Shown here: piece by piece, positions 1-7,755 of the stretch
Layout of the letters: each line of letters begins with the position of its first letter
Position numbering within the stretch: the stretch's first letter is position 1
Assembly (NCBI GenBank): GCA_016715995.1
Contig: JADJXF010000008.1
Coordinates: 372,001-436,000, forward strand
DNA: 64,000 bases
Reading direction: 5' to 3'
DNA from: Flavobacteriales bacterium
GTDB taxonomy: Bacteria; Bacteroidota; Bacteroidia; Flavobacteriales_F; PHOS-HE28
Made by a program: the position numbers and the translations under genes
Notes under the pieces: model-generated
What the model saw: only the letters and a program-made list of their open reading frames with translations
Told to the model about the DNA's origin: nothing
Database searches by the model: none

Positions 1-2128
1 AGGGCTTGGTGTAGTCGTCGAGTTCTTTCAGCCGTTTGCCCTTCGCTTTCAGTTCTTCCAGTTCATCGAACATCCAGCCCTTGTCCTTCTCGTGCCGCGC
101 GCGGATGGTGCTGGCTTGGGCGGCGCTCACGTGGCGCACGTCCTGGTTGCATTTCTCGGCCGCTACTTCGATTCGGCGCTCATGGTCGCGTATCTGCCGG
201 TCTATGCTGTGCTTGATCCACTGTTGCTCGGCCTTGGTGAGCTGCTTGCGGATGTGGCGCTTCTTGTCCTGTTCGTGGGTATCGAACAGTTGGTGCTCGA
301 GGTCATCCACGCTGATGGGCTCCCCGTCCGCCCCGATCAGGAAGTCGAAGATGCTGACTTGCGGCTCCTGCACGTTTCCGAAGAGGTCTTCCTGCTTTAC
401 CAAGGTTACTTGCCAGCGCTTGTGTTCCGGTTGCAGTTCGATGCCCTCGAAGTCTTCGCGCAGGCTGTCGCCTTGCATGAACTTGTAATCGAGGTTGGGG
501 AGCGCGCGCGGCTTGTTGGCGTCCACCATCAGGCTTAGCCAGAAGCGCAGGCAGGCGATGTCGATGGCGCCCTTATCGATGTCCACACCGTAGATGTTCT
601 TGCGAATAATGCTCTCCTTCACCTCGCTGCGCAGGAAGTCCTTGCCAAAGCCTTTGCTGTCAAGAATGTCGAAGAGCTTGCGCTTCAGTTCGTACAACTC
701 CAACAACATGCCCATCGGGAAGGCGCCACTGCCGATGGCGGGGTCGCAGATGCGCACTTCGTCCAGTAGCTTGTCGATGCGCGGGGCCTTGTCCTCGATG
801 TAGGTGCTCTTCTCCTTGAAGCGTACGAATCGTTGCAGTTGCGCGCGGTGCGGGTCATTCTCGCCGAGGCCGAGGGAGGTGGCCAGGTAGAGGAAGATGC
901 TCTCCTGGCTCATGAAGTGGACCACTTCCTTGGGCGTGTAAAAGGTGCCCTTGGCCTTGTTGTCCTCGATGAGGCTCTCGAACACATGGCCCAGCATCTC
1001 AGGATCCACGGCGATCTCGCGCTCGTCGGGCACATCCTCTACGATGGTGAAGTTGCAGCTGTCGAAGAAGCCGATCAGTTCCTCGAAGAGCGTGTGCTTA
1101 AAACTGAGTTGCTCCACACCGGGAAAGTCCTCGTCGAACAAGCCTCCATTGAGGTAGGGCGCTTTGTGGAAGCTGCGACCTGCGGCTTTGAACACGAGGC
1201 CGTGCTCTTTGCCCTTCTCGTTGTTCAGCGTGTGGAAGAAGAGCGGGCAGAGGTAGTCCTGGTAGAAGTCGCCCTTCCGCTTTGCGCAGGCATCGAGCAG
1301 CGAACGGATGAAGCGGCGGTCGCCGTCTTCCCATTTCTCATCCTTCTCCGGTACCCCCAGCCAACCCTTCTTCTGGAGGAAGTAGAGGAAGACCACGCGG
1401 CCCAGCAGTTTCTTCACAAAATCGCGGATGGGCTTCTCGGCCACTTCGTTCTTCTTGGCATCGCGCACACGGGGGATCTTGAACAGCTCCGTGCGGTACT
1501 TGGAGTGCGTGAGGTAGTCGGTGAAGGCCTCGTAGTGCTCCTTGTACTCATCGAAGAACTCCGTGCTGATCTTGGCAACGGAGAACGCGTTGATCACATT
1601 AACAAGCGAGCGTTCCTTGCGGCCCAGTTCATAGAAGCGCTCCTCGGCGGTACGGGTGCTTTCTGTAGGTCCCAGCACGTAGGTGAATCGCTTGGGCTGC
1701 GTTTCCACTTTCTTCAGTCGGCCGCTTTCGGCATCCACGGCTTCGTGCTTGCTCAGGAAGGTGAAGCGCCATTCTTCCTGCTGCGGGCTATGGAACACGG
1801 CAAAGGCCGAGTCGCGCACGCCGCCCACGATCTCCTGCTTGATCAGGTTGCGAAGGCCCACACGCATTTCACCAATGCTGGCCTTGTGTACTTCGCTCTC
1901 ATACACGCTGATGGACTTGCCATCCGAAAGGGTGATCTCGCCAAGCAGTAGCAGGTTCTTCGCGCAGTACTCCCCGGCCTTCGTGCGGATGTCCTTGGTA
2001 CTGGGCGTCTGGAGCCAGTTGACGCTTGCCGACTGGTCGGTGAAGAGGTCGGTCACCAGCGCCTTCCAGTTCTCGCGATCATAGCGGGCCGTAAGAACGG
2101 TCCGGAGATCTTCCTTGCTCACGGGCAT
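1..2128 (-). CDS. Eco57I-class N6-adenine DNA methyltransferase (3' end outside window)
   Basis: Open frame from ATG at 2128 through base 1, so about 709 codons are visible and the C-terminus is missing. The SAM-binding motif I of N6-adenine methylases is clear near codons 458-468 (CDPAIGSGAFPMG), followed by the block IYGVDIDKGAIDIACLRFWL that is typical of Eco57I/BREX-PglX-like enzymes. The catalytic NPPY motif is not in the visible part and should lie just beyond the window edge. The first ~400 residues are the long N-terminal region usual for this class. The start lies 3 bases after the stop of the upstream helicase gene, so the two genes are almost certainly co-transcribed. Role inferred: modification, or combined modification and restriction, in a defence module. 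Class (type IIG, BREX-like or other) cannot be settled here. Confidence 0.85.
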   Translation of the reverse strand, partial: MPVSKEDLRTVLTARYDRENWKALVTDLFTDQSASVNWLQTPSTKDIRTKAGEYCAKNLLLLGEITLSDGKSISVYESEVHKASIGEMRVGLRNLIKQEIVGGVRDSAFAVFHSPQQEEWRFTFLSKHEAVDAESGRLKKVETQPKRFTYVLGPTESTRTAEERFYELGRKERSLVNVINAFSVAKISTEFFDEYKEHYEAFTDYLTHSKYRTELFKIPRVRDAKKNEVAEKPIRDFVKKLLGRVVFLYFLQKKGWLGVPEKDEKWEDGDRRFIRSLLDACAKRKGDFYQDYLCPLFFHTLNNEKGKEHGLVFKAAGRSFHKAPYLNGGLFDEDFPGVEQLSFKHTLFEELIGFFDSCNFTIVEDVPDEREIAVDPEMLGHVFESLIEDNKAKGTFYTPKEVVHFMSQESIFLYLATSLGLGENDPHRAQLQRFVRFKEKSTYIEDKAPRIDKLLDEVRICDPAIGSGAFPMGMLLELYELKRKLFDILDSKGFGKDFLRSEVKESIIRKNIYGVDIDKGAIDIACLRFWLSLMVDANKPRALPNLDYKFMQGDSLREDFEGIELQPEHKRWQVTLVKQEDLFGNVQEPQVSIFDFLIGADGEPISVDDLEHQLFDTHEQDKKRHIRKQLTKAEQQWIKHSIDRQIRDHERRIEVAAEKCNQDVRHVSAAQASTIRARHEKDKGWMFDELEELKAKGKRLKELDDYTKP

Positions 2129-2131
2129 GTG

Positions 2132-5100
2132 CTATGCGAATGTTTCGCTGATGATGATGGTAGGCTCTTCGTAATACGTTGCAGCTGCCTTTACCTGCCC
2201 GTTGCCGTTCCTGTTCGCGTCCAAGGGATACTTCTGGAGGATGCGTAGCGCTGCTGAGGAGAGCAGTGCAGGTGATACGGGTTCCTTGTCCTGGTTGCGG
2301 CGCAGTTTGTTCAGGTCGCGCTGCAAGTGCTGGAACTTACCATCCACCAAGGCTTGCTTGCCTCTTGCGATCAAGTCCTCTTCCTCCTTGTTCAGCAGCC
2401 TCAGGTCATGGATGGCACTGAGCAAGCTCAACGCTTTGCGCTCGTTGGGGCCATACCGTTCGGCGTGGTTCACTGCGTCACGGTCGGCGCGTTGCGTCTC
2501 GGTGTAGTGGGCGATAGCTGACAAGAGCTGTGGGTGGTGGTGGGCAGGAAGCGGCACACCGACCTCGGAAGGTTCGGCCGAGAGCAGCTTTGCGCATTCG
2601 AGGAAAGTCAGCTCCTGGACTGCATTGTCCGCAGTGACGTGGTAGAACGCGAAGCGCCTTGGGTTCTTCAGGAATGCCACTGATGACTTGGCCGCGATCC
2701 GTTCCATGCGGCCCACACGCGCCCGGTCCGGGTAACGTTCGATCTGCTTGAACCAATCTGGATGTGCCTTGCGGAATGCACGCAGGTCCATCAGCAGGCC
2801 CACTCGTTCGTCACGGTCCTCTTTCACCTTGTCGAACAGGCCGAAGTTCCCGAACTCCTCTTCGCTGCTGTAGATCTGGCTGTCTTCCCCCAGCGCGGTG
2901 TGGAAGCCTTGCAATTTCAAGAGCGCCTTCTTGTACAACTCTATCTGGTTCTCGGTCTGCTCGGTGGGGTAGAAGTTGTAGACGTGTATCTCCTTCGCCG
3001 TTGTGCCGATGCGATTCACACGGCCGATGCGCTGCATGAGCCGGGTACTGTTCCATGGCACATCGTAGTTGAGAATGGTATGCGAGCGATGCAAGTTCAC
3101 GCCTTCAGCCAGCACCTCTGTAGTGATCAGCACATCCACATCATCCTTCCATTCTTTGGCTGATGCGCGTGCGTCGAAGTTCGAGCGCACTTCTTCCGCC
3201 TTCTCCGCCACATTGCGGCTGTCCACGGTGAGAACACGGGGAATTCCAGCCTTGTCCAATTCACGCTTCAGGTAGTCCGTGGTGTCCTTGTATTCACTGA
3301 ACACCACCAGCTTGTTGGTGGTGTTCTTGGCCGGGTGCAGCATAGCGCCCTTCAACTGGCTTACGAATTCCACCAGCTTGGGATCTTCGTTGCGTGCCTG
3401 CCATGCCAGCCAACGCTCACAGAGCGTATCGATGATCTCTTGATCGTGCTTTAGCCCCGGCAGAAAGTTGTGCCCGAAGTCATCCGGTACGAAGGTTTGG
3501 ATGCTCAGGTCCGTCTCCTTCAGATCATCCATCAACTTGATCAACTCTTCTTCTTGCCCATTGGCGATGTACTCGCTCACATGAAGGTTGGGGGCGATGT
3601 GTACACGACCCTGCGCGAACATGGTGACCATTGCTTGGTTGGCCACCCGAAAGCGCTTCAGCGATTCAATGAAGGCGAAGAAGCTGCTGTCCAACCGTTT
3701 CACCAATTGCGTGCGCATGATGTTGGTGAGCCGGTCCGAGATCGAATCCGCACGGTCATAGCGCTTCTTGAACTGCTCCATCAGGAACTTGATGGCCTGA
3801 TAGCGGTAGTACTTCAAGCCAAGGTGTTTGTCCCGCAACTGCTTCATAGTATCCTCGAACAGTTCGTTCAGTTCGGGATCGAGCTTGTAATAAATCGGCT
3901 GCGGCGCGGTCATCTTCGGGAAGGTCATTCCCTGGCTCTGAATGTCCTTCAGGTACTCTTCATTGTCTATAAGGTCCGTCCGCGTGCGCCGAACAGTAAG
4001 CGGCTCAATGATCTTATGACGGATCTCTTCGTATAGCCTCTTGATCACCTTGAGCGCGTGTGCCCGGTTCGGCTCGTCGCGCATCTTGTTGAACATGTCG
4101 ATGTGCGGTCGGAAGAAAGTGGTGATGCTGGATACTTCATCGATCGTCGCATTGCGCCCGTCCTGGAAAAGCAGTACGAGGTTCTTGATGTCCTCGGGCC
4201 TGTTGTTCAGCGGCGTGGCGCTGATGAGCATGACCTTCTTTGCCAAATCGCCACCCGGCCCATGGTTGCGCCGGTGCGACTTGCAGTACCTGCAGATCGC
4301 GGTACATGTCCGTGGTATCCGTGCGGAACTTGTGCGCTTCGTCCACGATGATCGGATCGTAGTCCTCCGGATGTTTGATGTGGTGTACACTGCCGCAGCG
4401 CACGTAGTCCACGTGGAACTGGAGCTTGAAGTCGCGGATCGTGTCCTCCCAGTTCCGTTTTAGTGCTGGCGGATGGACGATGAGGATCTTCGTGAGCAAG
4501 CCATTGTGAACGATGAACTTCTTGGCGATCATCGTAGCCACCACCGTCTTCCCCAAGCCCACCACGTCGGCCAGGAAGAAACCGTTGAACTTCATCAACC
4601 GTTTGTACCCATCGGTCACCGCGTCTATCTGGTACTGGAGGCGAGAGTAGTTGGCGGGGAGATCATGCCAGCTGTTCTCATCGTACTCAATGCTCTTCCC
4701 GAAATACTCGATCAGGAACTTGATGTAGATCTCGTAGGGCGTGAACTCATCATTGAGGAAGGTGTCCTTACGCACTGCCTCCACTTTCGGTGGTGTGATC
4801 TCAACACCATCCGCCCATAGTTGCTCAAAGGTTTGGAGGGCGAACTTCACGTCATCGTGATCGCGCAGTTCCACGTTGAACTCAAGGTTGCGCTCCAGTC
4901 CGCTCTCAGTCAGGTTGCTGCTACCAGTGATCACACTTCCCCAACCAGCATGTTCGTGCTCATGCTCTTGGCGGAAGATGTAGATCTTGGCGTGCAGGTT
5001 CTTGGCAGGATGCGCCCGCAACTCAACCTTGCCGTTTGCGATATCCTGGATGAAACGGACCATGCCATCCTCGATCTCCTTGCTATAAGCCGCTGACTGG

Positions 5101-5387
5101 ATGTCCTTGGTCAATGCCGCAAGTGCATCGTCGATCACATCCGAATTGTGCAGCCCGAACTGGAAGCCTTTGCGCATCGCATCGCTCGTGTGCTTGTCGA
5201 CTTCGATGCCCACAAGAATCCGAACCTTCTCTGTTCGGCGGACAAAGTCCTGTACACGGAAGTAACCTGACGCACGGAAGTAGCCCACAAGCGCATCAAA
5301 GTGATACACCTGCATATGCTGGAAGATGCCCTCGAGCTTCTTCAGCAGGGTGTTCTCTTCGGCGTTGGTGAAAAACTTGGTAGACAT
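2132..5387 (-). pseudogene. PLD-nuclease/SNF2 helicase, interrupted by a one-base frameshift
   Basis: ATG at 5387 opens a frame with a phospholipase-D-like nuclease module (HAK at about residues 132-134, then GSSNLTESGL at 155-164). It continues into a SNF2-type helicase: GLGKT Walker A near 277-281 and DEAH near 349-352. At about base 4289 (codon 366) the frame breaks. The second frame carries the rest: SATPLNN (motif III), an EGVNLHRS block and QRIGRVNRIG (motif VI), to the stop at 2132. The span is 3,256 bp, exactly one base more than 1,085 codons, so removing one base restores an unbroken ~1,084-residue protein. The joint falls where relatives have a DLQ-x-x-CK segment. This may be a true mutation, phase variation or a sequencing error. 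It is the first gene of a pair with the methyltransferase downstream. A TATTTTGA box sits about 10 bases before the ATG. Confidence 0.85.
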
Positions 5388-5389
5388 CA

Positions 5390-5602
5390 CGCGATCAAAA
5401 TAGGAACGTGATCCCGCATTTCGCGTGACGGATTGGAGCGGAAAGCCCGCAAGCCGGGTAATCCGGGCGCGGACTTGGAGGCCCGGGTCGTGGCCCGGGC
5501 TAAACTCCAAGCCGGACCGGGCTGTATTTGAGCCGGGGCACACCCCAACCTTCGAGATGCCCTGTGGCGGTGTGCCGTACTGCGCGCCGTCGCCGGAGCG
5601 CT
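5390..5602. repeat. Palindrome-rich segment between the HsdM fragment and the helicase
   Basis: Two inverted repeats are directly visible. The first pairs CTTGGAG-GCCCGGG (5474-5487) with CCCGGGC (5494-5500) and CTCCAAG (5505-5511), with further CGG/CCG pairing outside. The second pairs GGCACACC (5537-5544) with GGTGTGCC (5569-5576). The segment starts exactly where the HsdM similarity stops and ends at the helicase start, so it may be a non-coding palindromic insertion (REP- or MITE-like). No target-site duplication or transposase was found. Mobility is inference only. Confidence 0.55.
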
Positions 5603-5767
5603 TTGGCGCAGGCGGTGGGCAACAGTCCAAAGCTTCTTGTCGAGGTCGGCGAGGAATTGCTGTTCGGTTGGGGTGGTTCCTGGGCCTCGGGCCTCGGGCT
5701 GGGAGGCCATGGGGCTTGCGGCCTTGCGTGGCCTTCCCTGCTTCCTATTGTATGGGCTCTCGCTCAT
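5603..5767 (-). pseudogene. N-terminal fragment of a type I modification subunit (HsdM)
   Basis: ATG at 5767 opens a 126-residue frame. Residues ~34-55 (EQQFLADLDKKLWTVAHRLR) resemble the start of the HsdM N-terminal domain, which normally continues with the conserved NMDAAEYKHVVLG-type block. Here the match stops at residue 55 and is followed by unrelated Arg/Pro/Ala-rich sequence encoded by the palindromic segment. The frame ends in a TGA that overlaps the helicase ATG (TGATG). A TATTTTGA box, like that of the helicase, lies just upstream of the ATG. Interpretation: a type I restriction-modification locus once lay here and only its first ~55 codons remain. The stretch of similarity is short, so the family call is moderate. 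Confidence 0.55.
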
Positions 5768-5799
5768 GGGGGTTCAAAATACCGATTCCATCGGTTCGC

Positions 5800-6402
5800 T
5801 CATTCCAGCACCACCAGCACTTTGCCCAGTCCCAGCCGGGCGTGGCAGCGCTCGTGCCAGCACAGGTTCCAAGGTCCGTGGGCGCGGCGTTGGGTGGGCG
5901 CTGGGCGGAGGTACACGGCCACGCAGTCCAGCAGGCGCATGGTGGGGGTCACCGGCGCGCAGAAGCGCAGGCTCAGGCGCTCGGCCACGGGCCGCTGGTG
6001 CAGCGGTTGGTGCAACTGGTGCAAGAGGTGGCGGTACACGGCCGTGGGCAACTGGAAGCAGTGGAGGCTATCGGTGCGCGGCACGCGCAAGTGGTGCGCG
6101 GTGAGGTGCGCGCGGCGCACGCGCTTTGCCCAGCCCTGCGCGGCGGCCAGGAAGAGCCGCCCTTGGAAGGCGCTGCTGGCGCGGAGCTCCAATGCCTGGG
6201 CGGTGGCACGCCGCAGGTACGCGCGCAGCAAGGCATCCAGCTCGCGGCCCAGGTGGCGCGGGGCGGTGAGGCGGCCACGGCAGGGCGTGCAGATGTGGAG
6301 CAGCTGGCCGCCGTAGTACACCAGCGCTGTGAGCTCGGGGCCCACGGGACTGAGGCAGGGCAGCTCCAAGGCAAGGGCGGCGTGCGGTGGGGTGGCGTTC
6401 AT
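5800..6402 (-). CDS. Hypothetical protein, Arg/His-rich
   Basis: 200 codons from ATG at 6402 to TGA at 5800. I do not recognise a family. Support for coding is compositional: third positions are overwhelmingly G or C, and hydrophobic and charged residues alternate sensibly, unlike the neighbouring shadow frames. It has no signal peptide or membrane segment. It carries a CTPC pair near residue 40 and a CWHERCH motif near the C-terminus, which could bind metal. The gene runs away from the 21-bp repeat array, whose first unit begins 2 bases upstream of its ATG. Its stop lies 33 bases before the HsdM fragment start on the same strand. Function unknown. Confidence 0.6.
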   Translation of the reverse strand: MNATPPHAALALELPCLSPVGPELTALVYYGGQLLHICTPCRGRLTAPRHLGRELDALLRAYLRRATAQALELRASSAFQGRLFLAAAQGWAKRVRRAHLTAHHLRVPRTDSLHCFQLPTAVYRHLLHQLHQPLHQRPVAERLSLRFCAPVTPTMRLLDCVAVYLRPAPTQRRAHGPWNLCWHERCHARLGLGKVLVVLE

Positions 6403-6403
6403 G

Positions 6404-6739
6404 CAAGGGCGCGTTGCATGCCTGCGCGCGGCGCGCGAGCGGAGAACGACACAGCGCGGATGCAGAAAGGAACCGGGCGCTTAGAGGTCCGCGTGGCGTG
6501 GATGAAGAAGCCGATGGCGTGAACGGAGAAGCGCGCCGCAGCGATGGGGATCCGCGCGGCGCGCATGTCGAACGAAAGGATTGCAGCGGCCATGCGCGCC
6601 CGTAGAATGGAGAACCAAGCGGCTTGGATGAAGCTTCGCGCTGCTTGCGCGCAGTGCCGCGCGGCAGGTGTGGCCAACGGCGCCGCATGCATGCCGAACG
6701 AAGCGGCGGCAGTGCGCATCCACGCGGCAAAAGCGGAGC
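6404..6739. repeat. 16 degenerate tandem repeats of 21 bp
   Basis: Cutting the sequence every 21 bases from 6404 gives about 16 units in strict register with no indels. The consensus is roughly WCCGCGCGGCGTGGATGGAGA. Examples are 6488-6508, 6509-6529 and 6551-6571. Because 21 is a multiple of three, several frames on both strands read as seven-residue repeats (for example RAARMSN-like units on the plus strand), but no frame has clear coding features or a convincing start. The array fills most of the gap (6403-6977) between two divergent genes. The rest, 6740-6977, holds a 6-bp hairpin (CCCTTG 6801-6806 with CAAGGG 6812-6817) and nothing else I can name. Confidence 0.75.
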
Positions 6740-6977
6740 ACCAATACCCGCCTGCTCGGCCTGGAATTGTTAACGCGGCGATTCCGGCGGATTCCCAGAA
6801 CCCTTGTCTGGCAAGGGCCGCAGTGCGGACGGCGGGCTTATCAACAGCGCATCGCAAATCACGCAGGCCCCTTTGGCGGTTGAAATCCCCGGCCAGCACC
6901 ACCGGCAATGCGCCGGGCGCCGAGGCCAGCGTCAACCAACGGACCCGGAACCAGCGGACCACCAAACGAGCAACACG

Positions 6978-7595
6978 ATGAAACTCATCAAAGCCGGACT
7001 CTCGCGCCTCAAAGCCGCCCAAGTGGTAGCGAAGAGCGAGTTCGTGGAGGGCCAGATGGCAGGGAACCTCAACTTCCCCGCCCCTGTGCCCGCCCTGGCC
7101 GATGTGACCGCTGCCCGTGCCGCACTGGTGACCGCCTTGGCGGCCTCCGTGAGCGGCGCGCATGCGGACATCGCGACCAAGAATGAGGCGGTGCGCAACC
7201 TGCGCGACCTGCTGACCAAGATGGCCCGTTACGTCAACAGCGTCGCCGGTGGCGACGTGGACAAGGCCGTAAGCAGCGGGTTCGAGCTGGCCAAGCGCCC
7301 CGACCCCATCGACAAGCTGAATGCTCCCGTGGAATTGAACGCTCGCATGAGCTCCTACGCAGGCCGTATCGACCTGCGTTGGGAACCGGTGCGTGGCGCC
7401 CGCATGTACCAGGTGTACATGTCCGCGGCCGACCCCGCAGTGCCAGGCAACTGGCATGTGGTGGGGATCAGTAGCAAAGCGAAGCACACGGTGACCGACC
7501 TCGCGAGCAACACGTTCTTCAACTTCCGCGTGACGGCCCTGGGCCGCATCGGCGAAGGACCTGCCAGCGAAGTGGCCACGGCGAAGGCCGCCTGA
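6978..7595 (+). CDS. Fibronectin type III domain protein
   Basis: 205 residues from ATG at 6978. Residues ~1-115 are alpha-helical and Ala/Lys-rich. Residues ~118-203 form one fibronectin type III module: the strand patterns IDLRWEPVRGARMYQVY, then TVTDLASNTFFNFRVTALG, then GPASEV are typical. No signal peptide or membrane segment is seen, so the protein is predicted cytoplasmic, unusual for an FN3 protein. It stands alone, with a strong hairpin terminator 28 bases after the stop. Small proteins of this build are known in Bacteroidota and other environmental bacteria, without assigned function. The larger frame that starts upstream at 6804 runs through intergenic sequence and is not preferred. 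Confidence 0.8.
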   Translation: MKLIKAGLSRLKAAQVVAKSEFVEGQMAGNLNFPAPVPALADVTAARAALVTALAASVSGAHADIATKNEAVRNLRDLLTKMARYVNSVAGGDVDKAVSSGFELAKRPDPIDKLNAPVELNARMSSYAGRIDLRWEPVRGARMYQVYMSAADPAVPGNWHVVGISSKAKHTVTDLASNTFFNFRVTALGRIGEGPASEVATAKAA

Positions 7596-7622
7596 GCGCG
7601 CCTGCACGCCTGCAACAAGCAG

Positions 7623-7646
7623 CCCCGGCCCCACGGCCGGGGTTGT
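7623..7646 (+). terminator. Rho-independent terminator of the FN3 gene
   Basis: Perfect 8-bp stem CCCCGGCC (7623-7630) with GGCCGGGG (7635-7642), four-base loop, followed by TTGTT. It begins 28 bases after the stop codon of the FN3 gene. The T tract is short. Confidence 0.6.
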
Positions 7647-7755
7647 TCGTTGGGGGGTGGCTGGTGCGCATTGCCGCCGCAAGGCAGCAGCGCTCCGTGC
7701 AAGAGCCCATCCGTGCATGACCATGGCAGCGGCCGAACGAATCCGATGGATGGCG

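Noticed and set aside
6544..6981. Plus-strand frame with RAARMSN-like heptads
   Set aside because: No start signal, and it runs into non-repetitive intergenic sequence; kept only as part of the repeat finding.
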